This document shows, piece by piece, positions 54,708 to 64,000 of a stretch of 64,000 nucleotides of DNA (the first letter of the stretch is position 1; every line of letters starts with the position of its first letter). Location of the stretch: contig NZ_CP102097.1 of the NCBI RefSeq assembly GCF_024582835.1, forward strand, positions 124,001 to 188,000, written 5' to 3'. The notes below the pieces were generated by a model. That model was not told the origin of the DNA. It ran no database searches and saw only the letters and a list, made by a program, of their open reading frames with translations. Origin of the DNA: Vibrio japonicus (GTDB lineage: Bacteria; Pseudomonadota; Gammaproteobacteria; Enterobacterales; Vibrionaceae). A program made the translations under genes and the position numbers.

Positions 54708-54708
54708 A

Positions 54709-54742
54709 GAAAACGCCCCACAATATCCTGCGGGGCGTTTTT
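54709..54742. terminator. Bidirectional terminator
   Basis: A perfect 9-bp stem (54711-54719 with 54732-54740) is followed by a T run on the plus strand and by a T-rich tract on the minus strand (CTTT after the stem). It ends both the cti unit and the convergent pgtA. Confidence 0.88.
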
Positions 54743-54753
54743 CTATCAACCTT

Positions 54754-56019
54754 TTATCGGCGCTTGAATGAATCTTTATCGATAGCGTGTTTTCGCATTC
54801 GTAAATAGAGCTTTTTACGCGGAACCTGTAGATAATCCGCTGCATCCGTAACCCGCCCTGAATGAAGAAACAACGCATCTTCGATAACGCCCTTTTCGTA
54901 ATCATCAACGAGTTCATCCAAAGGCAACTGTAATTCAGCCTGAGTGTAGAGTTTCTCTTTCCCTGTCAGTTTCACAATCCCAACGGCGTACAATTCTGCG
55001 ACGTTACGTAACTCGCGCACGTTGCCAGGCCACTGATGCGAACGCAATACCGATAAGTAGCTCGATTCCACTTTAGGCACGACTTTACCCAGTTTCTTGC
55101 AGCTCAACTTCAAGAAATAATGGAACAACACCGCGACATCATCCGGCCTTTGACGCAGAGGCGGCACTTCAATGACACCTTGATTTAAAACGTAATAAAG
55201 CTCAGGGGTTAGGTTTTCTTGAGCAATAAGCTGTTCTGGTTCTTGGCTGAAAACCGCGATGACACGCACAGGTCGATTATTGCGTTCTTGTTCAATGAGC
55301 CATTGTGCAAACAAGCGTTGGCATGGCTCACTCAAGCGTTCTACATTGTCGAGAATCAACGTATTTGCTACCAGATTATCGAGTTCCGTAGCCAATTGCT
55401 CTGGCGTTAAGCTGAGTTCAGAGTTGAGTATTTGGCACTGCGTGGCTTCCCCACCCTCAGACATAGCATGGATAAGATTCGCGACAAGATGGCGACCACA
55501 CCCCGACTCACCCCATACTACAACATGATTTTTCAGCAATGCGAATTGAGAGACGCAATGGCGAATTTGGTCTAACTGGGCAGACTTACCAACCAACGCG
55601 TTATCAATGCTGGATACCATCGCACGTTTTTGCTCCACAAATGCCGCGCGAATATCGAGATGCGATTTGACCATTTCGAGCAATTGAGCCGGATTAATTG
55701 GCTTTTCCACAAATTCACACGCGCCTTTCTTTACTGCCTCGACCGCCATCGGAATATCTCCGTGTCCGGTAATCACAATCACAGGAATCCGCTCATCAAT
55801 CTGTTTGATCTTTTCCAGCAGTTGCAAACCGTGAATCTGCGGCATGTACATGTCGAGCAAGACCACACCCGGCCAATCGGTCGATAGGTGTTGACACGCT
55901 TGCGTCGGATCGGAAATGGCTTTCGCGGTTAGGCCCGCAATGTCCATTAAATGCTTATACGAGTCCAACACGTCTTGGTCATCATCCACCAAGAGCACGG
56001 AAAATTTATGATTTTGCAT
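54754..56019 (-). CDS. pgtA: PgtA-type response regulator of phosphoglycerate transport (degenerate sigma54-activator domain)
   Basis: A 421-residue NtrC-like regulator. The receiver domain has Asp pocket LVDDDQDVL, phospho-Asp in VVLLDMYMP and Lys in VEKPINPAQL. A central AAA+ domain (about residues 140-360) and a Fis-type helix-turn-helix at the C-terminus (VTDAADYLQVPRKKLYLRMRKH) follow. Walker A is degenerate (WGESGCGRHLVAN, with Arg for Lys) and no GAFTGA loop is present, so it cannot act as a normal sigma54 activator. The same kind of protein, PgtA, controls pgtP in Salmonella. The gene overlaps pgtB by 14 bases. Confidence 0.88.
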   Translation of the reverse strand: MQNHKFSVLLVDDDQDVLDSYKHLMDIAGLTAKAISDPTQACQHLSTDWPGVVLLDMYMPQIHGLQLLEKIKQIDERIPVIVITGHGDIPMAVEAVKKGACEFVEKPINPAQLLEMVKSHLDIRAAFVEQKRAMVSSIDNALVGKSAQLDQIRHCVSQFALLKNHVVVWGESGCGRHLVANLIHAMSEGGEATQCQILNSELSLTPEQLATELDNLVANTLILDNVERLSEPCQRLFAQWLIEQERNNRPVRVIAVFSQEPEQLIAQENLTPELYYVLNQGVIEVPPLRQRPDDVAVLFHYFLKLSCKKLGKVVPKVESSYLSVLRSHQWPGNVRELRNVAELYAVGIVKLTGKEKLYTQAELQLPLDELVDDYEKGVIEDALFLHSGRVTDAADYLQVPRKKLYLRMRKHAIDKDSFKRR

Positions 56020-58366
56020 ACGGCAGTTCCAAAATAACTAATGCACCTTTCTTCGTACTGGACGCAAGATAAATATGCCCAGCGTACTTCTCCATTAATG
56101 ATTGGCTGATGGTTAAACCCAGCCCTAAACCGACTTCTTTCGTTGTTGTAAATGGAGTAAACAACTTCTCAACAATATGAGCATCGAACCCTTTCCCGGT
56201 ATCTTCAATCGCTACGACATGGTGTGTTTGTGTTGAGTAAAGCGGGAAAATCGTGATTTTTCGTTCACCGCCGTTAAATTCCGTAATCGCATCGCAGCTA
56301 TTTACCATCAAATTAATCAATACTTGTTCAATCGCGACTCCGTTACCGAATACCGCAATGCTCTCATCAATTTGATTGTCAATTTCAATCATTTGGCGCT
56401 TTGCTTTCGTGCTCACTATGGTCATCGCCTGCTCGACCAGGTTTTTCAGCAATAGCTCGGTTGATGAGTGCTCTGAATCTGACTTTTTAGCGAAGCTTCT
56501 TAAGCTGCTGATGATTTTGCTCATACGTAGCGATAAGCTTTCAACTTGGTCAATAGACTTGGTCACTGCGGCCACATTGCCTGTTTCACAGGAAAGTTTA
56601 GCGCTGTAAAGATACGTCGACATCGCGTTCAAGGGTTGATTCAGTTCATGCGCTAGACTGGTCATGGTTTGTCCCACTACCGCCATTTTCGCCGCTTGGA
56701 TCAACTCACCTTGCGTTTTCTTTAGGTGCAATTCGGCTCGCTCTCGCACGTTGATCTCTTCACACAGCATCTCGTTCTTTTCAACCAAATCTCTTGTTTT
56801 CTCCGCAACTCGTCGCTCCAGTTCTCTGGCTGTTAACGCTTGTTCGGTAACATCGGTGATGGTCACAATGATCTTATTGAGCTGACCATGTGAAAAGAGA
56901 TGGAAATCAAAATGCAGGTAGCATTGAGGTTGACCAACAACGCAAAGCGTAATTTCATCGCAACCCTCTTTGAACAGGGCGCCGCTACGATTGAATACTC
57001 GAGCCAATATTGGCTGGCTTTCACGTTCAAACGATTGCCAAATCAGTTTTTGTTCCACTTCACCTTGCATCGCAAGCAGTCTTCGCGCACTGATGTTTGC
57101 CGATTCCACATAGCCCGCTAAATCGCACGTCAATAAGCTTGCAGAGGTATTATTGATCAAACTGACCGCATTCGTTCTTTGTATCTCTTTAACGCTTTCA
57201 CCGTATTCAATCAGCTTTTCGCTCAAACGACTGATTTCATCATCACCGTCGACTAAGATCGGATGGCTGAGATCGCCTTTGGTGATCGCATCAATACTGT
57301 TACTGATGGCGGTTAAGCGAGCAACGATTCGTCGGTTGATAAAGTAGTACGTCAAAAATAACGACATCAGAATAGAGACACTAAAACAAACGATCAAAAT
57401 ATGGTTCCCGTACGAAACCAAACCCGCCGTCTCTTTTTTCACATCGACAAATGTGTTGTCTGCACGCTTGACCACTTGGGCAATCTGGTTGTGGATCTCA
57501 CTAAGCTGATTATCAATTTGCTCTTGTAATTCCAGTATCCTTTGGTTTAGCGCCACTTTATCTAAGGCTTGGAGATAAAACACCCCTTGCGGCAATAACA
57601 GCACTTCTAACTCTTCAATGAGCTGCTGATAGGCAATTGCCGATCGCAACGAAAAGACTGGCTGACTGCTTTTAATCAGTTCATCCAATTTGTATTGGAC
57701 AACCTTTGTCGCGTTATGTACCTGCGCGAGTTGATCCGCTTCCATCACATCGCCTGTCATCTCAAAGACATCAGACTCCACATCAAGAACGTGCTGAACG
57801 ATTCGCAGATGTTCAAGCGCCTGCGTACGCTCTTCACCGTCTTCATCGCGACTAATCAACCAATGTAACTCCTGACGAATTGGCGTTAATTCAGCGCGAA
57901 TATCCTGATGCAACCAGTTAATTTGCTCTTTAAGTTTGTTGATCTTACGCGTTTGCTCGACGCGTTGCTGTACAAGATGGCTGTAGTTGGATAGCGTCTG
58001 TTCTAGTTTGAAATAAAGATCAGACAAGGCCGCCGCCTCTTCGTCATCTAAGGGATTTGTCTGAACTTCCGTTAGTGCACGTTTGACCGCGGCCAGTTGC
58101 TCCGAAAGCTCAACCACAAGATTGTCGATTTCTACGCGGTTGGTTAATGTGGGCAACAATTGAACCCGGTGACGTATTTCACTGCTTCGGCTTTCGAGCA
58201 AATAGCTGGTGTTGTACTTAGGAACGCTATTTTCTAACAGCTCGCTAACCTGACCGTCCAAACGACTCCACGTCAACCATGCTACCGCACTCACTACGGT
58301 TAAAAGAATCGTCGTACCAGTAAACGCAAGGATCAGCTTCGCACCGATTGTGCTCCACTTCTTCAT
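56006..58366 (-). CDS. pgtB: PgtB-type sensor histidine kinase
   Basis: A 786-residue kinase. There are two membrane helices (about residues 12-34 and 325-346) around a long helical periplasmic domain, then a HAMP region, a PAS-like segment and a coiled coil. The phospho-His is in TSLAHELNQPLNAMSTYLYS, and an HATPase domain has LINLMVNSCDAI, EDTGKGF and GLGLGLTIS. It is transcribed with pgtC and pgtA as an operon with four-base and 14-base overlaps. Together they sense and respond to external phosphoglycerates; PgtB is about 120 residues longer than I expect for Salmonella PgtB. Confidence 0.9.
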   Translation of the reverse strand: MKKWSTIGAKLILAFTGTTILLTVVSAVAWLTWSRLDGQVSELLENSVPKYNTSYLLESRSSEIRHRVQLLPTLTNRVEIDNLVVELSEQLAAVKRALTEVQTNPLDDEEAAALSDLYFKLEQTLSNYSHLVQQRVEQTRKINKLKEQINWLHQDIRAELTPIRQELHWLISRDEDGEERTQALEHLRIVQHVLDVESDVFEMTGDVMEADQLAQVHNATKVVQYKLDELIKSSQPVFSLRSAIAYQQLIEELEVLLLPQGVFYLQALDKVALNQRILELQEQIDNQLSEIHNQIAQVVKRADNTFVDVKKETAGLVSYGNHILIVCFSVSILMSLFLTYYFINRRIVARLTAISNSIDAITKGDLSHPILVDGDDEISRLSEKLIEYGESVKEIQRTNAVSLINNTSASLLTCDLAGYVESANISARRLLAMQGEVEQKLIWQSFERESQPILARVFNRSGALFKEGCDEITLCVVGQPQCYLHFDFHLFSHGQLNKIIVTITDVTEQALTARELERRVAEKTRDLVEKNEMLCEEINVRERAELHLKKTQGELIQAAKMAVVGQTMTSLAHELNQPLNAMSTYLYSAKLSCETGNVAAVTKSIDQVESLSLRMSKIISSLRSFAKKSDSEHSSTELLLKNLVEQAMTIVSTKAKRQMIEIDNQIDESIAVFGNGVAIEQVLINLMVNSCDAITEFNGGERKITIFPLYSTQTHHVVAIEDTGKGFDAHIVEKLFTPFTTTKEVGLGLGLTISQSLMEKYAGHIYLASSTKKGALVILELPYAKS

Positions 58367-59688
58367 TTATCTAACTCTCGTTGCAGTTGGCGAAACTCAA
58401 GTTCAACTTCTTGTAGATTCTTCTCAAACGCGACACCAAATCGATAACTAAACTCAGCGAGCATGGCAACTTCTAATCCTTCTGAGTCTGGGCTTCCTTC
58501 GGTGGCTTTCGCGACACTACTACCGAGTTGTTCAATTTGCGCCTCACTAAACGGCATCGAGAATAGCTTGTTGATCAACGCATCAATCTTTTTTATTTGT
58601 TCCGGGTTATTCCGATGTTTCGTTTTGCTGCGAGACAAGCTCACCCATACATCTTGCAGTTCTGGCAAACGTTTTGTAATCGCCTCATCAAAAATCAGAT
58701 TGACCATTTTCTCTCGCTTCATCAGCTGATCTAGGTCTAACGAGGGTACTTGAGCGCTAAGCAAGGAATCGTCGCTAATCGAATGTTTGGCGAAGTTCGA
58801 TGCCAACATTTCATTTTGAATTTTGTCTGACAGCAACAGCTTGATAAATTGCTGAGCCATTTCGTTCACGCCCGGTTTATTCAAAATAGCCACGTAGGTT
58901 GGCATTAACGTGAAATCTTGATCGTAACCAAAACCAACGTGTTGGTATCTTTGGGGTAAAACAAGCGCGTAGCTATCAATCGTTGGGCCAATACCAAACT
59001 GCCCTTTCGCCACATAATCGCTGACGCCAAAACTTCGCGAAGAAATGGTGCCAAGGTTTGCACCGACATTGAAGATGATGGACCAGCCTTTATCCCACCC
59101 ATAACGAGCCAGAATACTTTCAACCATCATTTGAGTCGTCCCTGAGCGACTTGGTGTGCTCATGGTAATGTGGCCATAATAAGCCGGAGACGTTAAATCA
59201 ATAAACTTGGTTGGCGTTTCAAGGCCGTTGGCTTTTAAGTAATCACGGTTCCAAACCAAACCCGCACCAGAGTAACCGACACTCACGACTTTATTTTGGT
59301 TCGGCAGGACAAACGGACTGAGCCAATCTGGCATCTCTGCGCCGAACGAATTGCTGGAAAGCAACTGGTGCTGCTCTAGATATTTCATCACATACGGAGA
59401 AGAGCTCAATACAACATCGATATCTTCGATATAGCTTTTGTTAAGCAGTTGGCTGACAGACTGAGTGCGGCGGTAAACTAACGAGGTATCGACAGTTGGA
59501 TACTGCGTTTTGTATTCCGATATCAGCTCGGCCAAAGGCTCTCCAGAAAAAGTGGTCAGGATAACTAACCCGTCTTTTTCTGCTTTTACTGGCGTAGAAA
59601 AACACGTTAAGCAGACAGCTGCTACCGTTAACTTTTTACCGATGCTATTCAAGTCCAAACTACCAAATCCCTTAAAAATGTGCGTCAA
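58363..59688 (-). CDS. pgtC: PgtC-type periplasmic binding/signalling protein
   Basis: A 441-residue protein with an N-terminal signal (VAAVCLTCFSTPVKA) and an iron(III)/phosphonate-like extracellular solute-binding fold: LVILTTFSGEPLAELISEYK, SVGYSGAGLVWNRDYLKANG and a C-terminal helical tail. In the Salmonella system PgtC works with PgtB in detecting phosphoglycerate. It is the first gene of the pgtCBA unit and is divergent from pgtP, 257 bases away. Confidence 0.86.
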   Translation of the reverse strand: MTHIFKGFGSLDLNSIGKKLTVAAVCLTCFSTPVKAEKDGLVILTTFSGEPLAELISEYKTQYPTVDTSLVYRRTQSVSQLLNKSYIEDIDVVLSSSPYVMKYLEQHQLLSSNSFGAEMPDWLSPFVLPNQNKVVSVGYSGAGLVWNRDYLKANGLETPTKFIDLTSPAYYGHITMSTPSRSGTTQMMVESILARYGWDKGWSIIFNVGANLGTISSRSFGVSDYVAKGQFGIGPTIDSYALVLPQRYQHVGFGYDQDFTLMPTYVAILNKPGVNEMAQQFIKLLLSDKIQNEMLASNFAKHSISDDSLLSAQVPSLDLDQLMKREKMVNLIFDEAITKRLPELQDVWVSLSRSKTKHRNNPEQIKKIDALINKLFSMPFSEAQIEQLGSSVAKATEGSPDSEGLEVAMLAEFSYRFGVAFEKNLQEVELEFRQLQRELDK

Positions 59689-59723
59689 TTCAAAATCTCA
59701 TCATTAGACACTAAATTCGTGTT

Positions 59724-59848
59724 TGTCAGTTTTGTGTCAGAGCTGACGCAATTCCTCAAATTGATAAGCATAATTTTATCAATTTTATCCCCCCTGACAC
59801 TGTGAAATGTGGCAATTTTAACTCACTGGTTTGACTTGTTTGAGTCAG
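59724..59848. promoter_or_regulatory. TGTCAG-type repeat cluster between pgtC and pgtP
   Basis: The hexamer TGTCAG recurs at 59724-59729 and 59735-59740, its complement CTGAC(A) at 59743-59748 (as CTGACG) and 59794-59799, and a related AGTCAG at 59843-59848. The second and third form the inverted repeat TGTCAG-AG-CTGACG. An 8-bp inverted repeat ATTGATAA with TTATCAAT is found close to 59760-59782. The cluster lies in the divergent spacer and is a good candidate for PgtA binding. Confidence 0.55.
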
Positions 59849-59945
59849 TTTTGCCTCAAAACCCCATTTTTGAAGTTCTTTCGCTCTGTTTGCATGATGC
59901 TCCCGACAACTCATTTACCTTCACAATCTTCGGAGTGAAACAATT

Positions 59946-61322
59946 ATGTTTAATTTCTTCAAAACACGTCCGGACTTACCTCTGTCCGATGGATCAAAAG
60001 AGGCTATGCAGTCCAGATTTAAACGCTACCAATGGCAAGTGTTCTTAGGTCTGGTTTTTGGTTACGCAGTATTCTACGTAGTACGTATGAGTTTGGGTGT
60101 CGTTAAGAAACCTATGCTTGATGCTGGCATCGTAACTATCGAAGAACTGGGGATCATGGGCTCTGCGTTCTTCTTCACCTACGCGATAGGTAAATTCTCG
60201 AACGGCTTCCTTTCTGACTATGCCAACATCGGCCGCTTTATGTCGTTTTCACTGTTACTTTCTGGTGCAACGGCAATCCTAATGGGCCTTAACACTGCTG
60301 GTTTATTCTTCGTTCTACTTTGGGGTTTGAACGGTTGGTTCCAGTCTGTGGGTTCAGCGCCATCATGTGTGTCTCTGTTCCAGTGGTTCTCACCAAAACA
60401 ACGTGGTAGTCGTTACTCTGTTTGGGGTGGTTCACGTAACATCGGTGAAGGTATCACTTGGATCCTAACTGCGACTCTAGTGAGCTACCTAGGCTGGCGT
60501 GCAGGTTTCATCGGTGCAGGTATTGCGGCTATCGCAGCAGCACTATGCATGTTCTTTGCTCTTAAAGACCGTCCACAAACTTACGGTCTACCAGATGCAG
60601 CAACTGCGTTTGACGAAGAGCCAGAAATCAAGAAGCAAAACGATCCAAAAGAAACGCGTCGTGCACAGCTATTCATCCTTAAGCAACCTGCGGTATGGCT
60701 AATCGCTGCGGCGTGTGCTGCGATGTACGTATCTCGCTATGCGATGTCTTCTTGGGCAGTTCTATACTTACAAGAGTCAAAAGGTTACTCGCTAATTGAC
60801 GCTGGTTTCGCAATGTCAACTTACCCTATCGCGGGTCTAGCAGGTGCGATTCTATCAGGTATCGTTTCTGACAAGATCTTTAACGCTAACCGTCACATCC
60901 CTACGCTACTTTACGGTATCGCAAACATCGCTGGTATGTGTCTAATGTTCTTCGGTCCAGACAACCGCGTAGTTGACGCTGTGGCTCTAGGTCTGATTGG
61001 TTTCGCTATCGGTGGTCTAGTGGTATTCCTAGCAGGTCTAACCGCTTGTGACCTAATGCCTAAGAACGCGGTAGGTGCGGTGAAAGGCTTCATCGGTCTG
61101 TTCTCTTACCTAGCAGCATCGGCACAGGAAGTGATCTCTGCATCTCTAATCACTATCACTGAGGTTGACGGCGTATCACACTACGACTTCTCTCAAGCAC
61201 AGTACTTCTGGCTAGCGGCTAGTGTGGTATCTCTACTACTTGCGCTAACAGTATGGAACGCGAAGAAAGTGGTTGATATCGACGAACCAAAAGCTGAGCT
61301 AAAAGAAAGCACTGCTAACTAA
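59946..61322 (+). CDS. pgtP: PgtP, phosphoglycerate transporter (OPA-family MFS)
   Basis: A 458-residue MFS carrier of the organophosphate:phosphate antiporter family (with GlpT and UhpT). The conserved first loop contains RYQWQVFLGLVFGYAVFYVVRMSLG, and the helix 4-5 region contains GLNGWFQSVGSAPSCVSLFQWFSPKQRGSRY, both typical of OPA carriers, with the phosphate-binding arginine candidates in RMS and RYS. With pgtCBA next to it, the substrate is most likely 2- or 3-phosphoglycerate or phosphoenolpyruvate. Codon bias suggests high expression when induced. A terminator follows. Confidence 0.93.
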   Translation: MFNFFKTRPDLPLSDGSKEAMQSRFKRYQWQVFLGLVFGYAVFYVVRMSLGVVKKPMLDAGIVTIEELGIMGSAFFFTYAIGKFSNGFLSDYANIGRFMSFSLLLSGATAILMGLNTAGLFFVLLWGLNGWFQSVGSAPSCVSLFQWFSPKQRGSRYSVWGGSRNIGEGITWILTATLVSYLGWRAGFIGAGIAAIAAALCMFFALKDRPQTYGLPDAATAFDEEPEIKKQNDPKETRRAQLFILKQPAVWLIAAACAAMYVSRYAMSSWAVLYLQESKGYSLIDAGFAMSTYPIAGLAGAILSGIVSDKIFNANRHIPTLLYGIANIAGMCLMFFGPDNRVVDAVALGLIGFAIGGLVVFLAGLTACDLMPKNAVGAVKGFIGLFSYLAASAQEVISASLITITEVDGVSHYDFSQAQYFWLAASVVSLLLALTVWNAKKVVDIDEPKAELKESTAN

Positions 61323-61416
61323 TAACACTGGGGGCTTCGGCGGCTCCCTTTGTTGACAATTTCTCCTAGCGTTAGCTATCTCCCCCCTTGCTCCACAAGG
61401 TAATTTTAGGGATTTT

Positions 61417-61444
61417 GACCTACCTTCGGGTAGGTCCTTTTTTT
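61417..61444 (+). terminator. Terminator after pgtP
   Basis: An 8-bp perfect stem with TTCG tetraloop (61417-61424 with 61429-61436) is followed by CTTTTTTT. It is 95 bases beyond the pgtP stop. Confidence 0.88.
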
Positions 61445-61594
61445 GCCAACACTCAGCTAGATCGTTTAATCCTCTCCCAATTTCAGTTAAAGTTGACACC
61501 CATCTTGGCGTGGCGCTTTACAAAGCATTTTTAAACGCTATCATTCCATCGCAATCGATTGCCCCACTAATTGTGTGCCATTTTTGAGGATTAT

Positions 61595-63343
61595 ATGCTG
61601 TCTGATATTGAGATTTGCCGCGCTTCTACACTACTCCCTATTTCTGAGGTCGCTCTACGAGCTGGATTACAAAACTCTGAATTTCACAGTCAGGGTGAAC
61701 ATAAAGCAAAAGTGTCTTTAAAAAGCCTCAATCGGTTACAGTCAAACCCAACCGGAAAATTAATCCTTGTCACGGCAATGACTCCGACGCCGCTAGGGGA
61801 AGGCAAAACCGTCACAACTATTGGCCTTGCCCAAGGATTAGCTAAGCTCCAGCGTTCTGTCATGGCGTGTATCAGACAACCGTCCATGGGGCCCGTGTTT
61901 GGCGTAAAAGGCGGTGCTGCGGGTGGTGGTTATTCTCAAGTTGCACCCATGGAAGAGCTAAACCTTCATCTGACCGGCGACATTCATGCAGTTACAGCAG
62001 CACACAACTTGGCTGCCGCCGCAATCGATGCCCGTATCTACCACGAACAACGCCATGGCTATGATGATTTTGAACAGCGTAGTGGATTAACCGCTCTGCG
62101 TATCGATCCCATGCGCGTAGTTTGGAAGCGCGTAATGGATCACAATGATCGCGCACTTCGCATGGTAACGGTTGGTCGCAACGAAGCAGATAAAACCATC
62201 AACGGCTATGAGCGCGAAGATGGCTTCGATATCTCTGCGGCGTCTGAGTTAATGGCCATCCTCGCCCTTGCGACAGACTTAAAAGATCTCAGAGCAAGAC
62301 TCGGGCGTATCGTGGTCGCCTATAACCTTGATGGTAATCCGGTAACGACGGAAGATTTACAAGTCGCTGGCGCAATGGCCGTCACTATGAAAGACACCAT
62401 TGAGCCAACACTGATGCAAACCTTGGAAGGTGTGCCGACACTTATCCACGCTGGCCCATTCGCAAACATTGCCCACGGTAACTCATCCATCATCGCTGAT
62501 AACATCGCAACAAAACTGAGTGAGTACACCGTGACCGAAGGTGGCTTTGGCTCTGATATGGGATTTGAAAAAGCCTGTAATATCAAAGCTCAAGTATCCG
62601 GAAAAGCGCCTGACTGCGCTGTTATTGTCGCGACCTTACGTGGCTTAAAAGCAAACTCGGGCTTGTATGACCTAAAACCCGGCCAGCCTATCCCTAAGTC
62701 GTTGTTTGAAAACGATTCAGAAGCATTAGTAGCTGGATTCGAAAACCTAAAATGGCATATTAACAACGTCAATAAATATGGCATTCCGGCTGTTGTAGCG
62801 ATCAATCGCTTCCCGCAAGACAGCGGAGAGGAACTTCTCCAACTCAAGGCCATGATTGAAGCCTTGCCGAACAATGTAGACGTCGCGATTAGTGAAGGAT
62901 TCGCCAAAGGTGGAAACGGAACGGTTGAGCTTGCAGAGAAAGTGATCAAACAGACTCAGTCAAACGCCACATTCAAACCTCTTTATTCCTTTGAGCAAAC
63001 AACGGAAGAAAAACTCATGGCGGTGGCAGAAGCGGGCTATGGGGCTTCGAACGTTGTGCTGAGTGATAAAGCGAAACAACAACTTGAAGCGCTTAAAAAG
63101 CATGGATTCGATAATCTAGCCGTTTGCTTAGCCAAAACACCACTGTCCATTTCAACCGATGGTTCAGTCAAAGGCGCACCAAGCCACTTCGATGTCCCGA
63201 TTCGCGAGCTTAAACTGTGTGCAGGTGCTGGGTTTATCTATGCACTATGCGGCAATGTAATGACCATGCCAGGGTTACCAGATAAGCCAGCCTTCATGAA
63301 TTTAGACTTGGATGAAAATGGAAATATTGTTGGCCTAAGCTGA
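61595..63343 (+). CDS. fhs: Formate-tetrahydrofolate ligase
   Basis: A 582-residue enzyme making 10-formyl-THF from formate, ATP and THF. The P-loop is [21 protein letters not shown], and [29 protein letters not shown] and [16 protein letters not shown] (each in the expected place) are family signatures. At 582 residues it is longer than the usual 555, as in several marine gammaproteobacteria. ATG 61595 has GAGGA upstream. The adjacent OFA/formate-type carrier upstream in the window is a loose link only. A strong terminator follows. Confidence 0.96.
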   Translation: MLSDIEICRASTLLPISEVALRAGLQNSEFHSQGEHKAKVSLKSLNRLQSNPTGKLILVTAMTPTPLGEGKTVTTIGLAQGLAKLQRSVMACIRQPSMGPVFGVKGGAAGGGYSQVAPMEELNLHLTGDIHAVTAAHNLAAAAIDARIYHEQRHGYDDFEQRSGLTALRIDPMRVVWKRVMDHNDRALRMVTVGRNEADKTINGYEREDGFDISAASELMAILALATDLKDLRARLGRIVVAYNLDGNPVTTEDLQVAGAMAVTMKDTIEPTLMQTLEGVPTLIHAGPFANIAHGNSSIIADNIATKLSEYTVTEGGFGSDMGFEKACNIKAQVSGKAPDCAVIVATLRGLKANSGLYDLKPGQPIPKSLFENDSEALVAGFENLKWHINNVNKYGIPAVVAINRFPQDSGEELLQLKAMIEALPNNVDVAISEGFAKGGNGTVELAEKVIKQTQSNATFKPLYSFEQTTEEKLMAVAEAGYGASNVVLSDKAKQQLEALKKHGFDNLAVCLAKTPLSISTDGSVKGAPSHFDVPIRELKLCAGAGFIYALCGNVMTMPGLPDKPAFMNLDLDENGNIVGLS

Positions 63344-63366
63344 TTTCCGACTCTTATCACCTTCAA

Positions 63367-63402
63367 AAAGGCTTAGATTCTGCTCTAAGCCTTTATTTTT
63401 TA
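63367..63402 (+). terminator. Terminator after fhs
   Basis: A perfect 11-bp stem (63367-63377 with 63384-63394) is followed by ATTTTTTT, 24 bases after the fhs stop. Confidence 0.9.
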
Positions 63403-63484
63403 AGTGCGATTAGGCTCAATCCACGAAATCTCATCGAAGATCATGTACCATTGAAGAACAACTCAGCTAACACTGGAATTCTTC

Positions 63485-64000
63485 ATGGAAGCAGAACTAT
63501 TGGAAATTAAAAACTTCCTAGCCCAACATCCACCCTTTGACGAACTCGAAGAGGACGTCCTCAACTTCGTCACTCGCCACGTTGAAATCTCCTACTTTCG
63601 TCAAGATACCCCCATCATTCACTTTGGTGACGAAATTCATGACCTGTATATGGTGCGAAGCGGTGTAGTCGAAGTGTACCGACGTAAAGGTGAGCTTTAT
63701 AACCGCTTGGATGAAGGCGCTGTCTTTGGCCAAATGGGTCTGCTGACGAACAACAAAGTGCGTTTTCCGGTTAAAGCGATAAGAGACACCCTAGTTTACT
63801 GCATTCCAGAAGCCGTGTTTCAAGAGCTCTATGAAAAGCACGAATCCTTCGCTGACTTTGTGGAAGTTCAAGACAATGCGAGGCTTCGTCAGGCGGTATC
63901 GAACACGCACGATCAAAACGACCTCACTTCATCCAAAGTGAGTACCTTGCTCACGCGTGATGCACCATTTATCAACCAAACTGAAACCATCCAAAATGCA
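63485..64000 (+). CDS. Cyclic-nucleotide-binding/CBS/DUF294-type protein (partial, C-terminus outside window)
   Basis: The first 172 residues of a plus-strand gene, cut by the right edge. An N-terminal cNMP-binding domain (about residues 15-135) is recognisable from PIIHFGDEIHDLYMVRSGVVEVYRR and LDEGAVFGQMGLLTNNKVRFPVKA. The residues after it (SSKVSTLLTRDAPFINQTETIQNA) fit the beginning of a CBS-domain pair, as in DUF294 putative nucleotidyltransferases. In other Vibrio such proteins are often next to acs/actP or DNA polymerase epsilon-like genes; that part is outside the window. Confidence 0.8.
   Translation, partial: MEAELLEIKNFLAQHPPFDELEEDVLNFVTRHVEISYFRQDTPIIHFGDEIHDLYMVRSGVVEVYRRKGELYNRLDEGAVFGQMGLLTNNKVRFPVKAIRDTLVYCIPEAVFQELYEKHESFADFVEVQDNARLRQAVSNTHDQNDLTSSKVSTLLTRDAPFINQTETIQNA

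Overview
The window looks like part of a marine Vibrio-type gammaproteobacterial genome, probably a secondary chromosome. This inference rests on moderate GC, the mix of catabolic, transport and respiratory operons, a 532-residue isocitrate lyase paired with malate synthase G, a complete nos locus and a pgt phosphoglycerate locus. No rRNA operon, phage, integron, CRISPR array, IS element or replication origin is visible. There is one tRNA gene, tRNA-Gly(TCC).

Layout. 1-1742: start of a YbfB/YjiJ-type MFS carrier and a LysR regulator, both on the minus strand. 1902-10100: an eight-gene C3-sulfonate operon encoding an L-cysteate sulfo-lyase-like PLP enzyme, a CuyZ/YeiH-type exporter, a HisD/HpsN-type dehydrogenase, a DegT-type aminotransferase, an Asp/Glu-type racemase and a DctPQM TRAP transporter. 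10184-12019: RarD-like permease, macrodomain protein and small cytochrome c. 12224-20073: FNR box and nosRZDFYL, the nitrous oxide reductase locus. 20170-22817: LysR, a glutathionyl-hydroquinone-reductase-like GST and DoxX. 23173-25795: polar amino-acid ABC transporter. 26284-26358: tRNA-Gly. 26512-31634: five-gene LolA/LolCDE-like ABC system with its own beta-barrel protein. 31747-31838: possible small RNA. 32218-33765: AGCS sodium:amino-acid symporter. 33971-38997: malate synthase G, LysR and isocitrate lyase (glyoxylate shunt). 39096-42101: an ART-like small protein, an AT-rich archaeal-type ATPase behind a perfect 20-bp inverted repeat, and an unknown protein. 42725-48817: 2-oxoacid dehydrogenase E1alpha, E1beta and E2, then etfA and ETF:quinone oxidoreductase, with no etfB. 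49109-54707: OFA-type MFS, VRR-NUC nuclease, cis/trans fatty acid isomerase and a 62-residue protein. 54754-61322: PgtA, PgtB, PgtC and PgtP. 61595-63343: formate-tetrahydrofolate ligase. 63485-64000: start of a cyclic-nucleotide-binding DUF294-type protein.

How the parts fit. The most interesting unit is 1902-10100. Its gene set fits import of an amino- or hydroxy-propanesulfonate by the TRAP transporter, four-electron oxidation of the terminal alcohol by the HisD-like enzyme, stereochemical or amino-group adjustment by the racemase and aminotransferase, desulfonation of L-cysteate to pyruvate, ammonium and sulfite, and anion export. No sulfolactate dehydrogenase, sulfolactate lyase or sulfoacetaldehyde acetyltransferase gene is present. 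A direct cysteinolate to cysteate route is therefore a reasonable but untested hypothesis. Other units worth attention are the Lol-like ABC system, the etfA without etfB, the degenerate AAA+ domain of PgtA, and the ATPase gene with its hairpin. All assignments come from reading the sequence; no database search was run.
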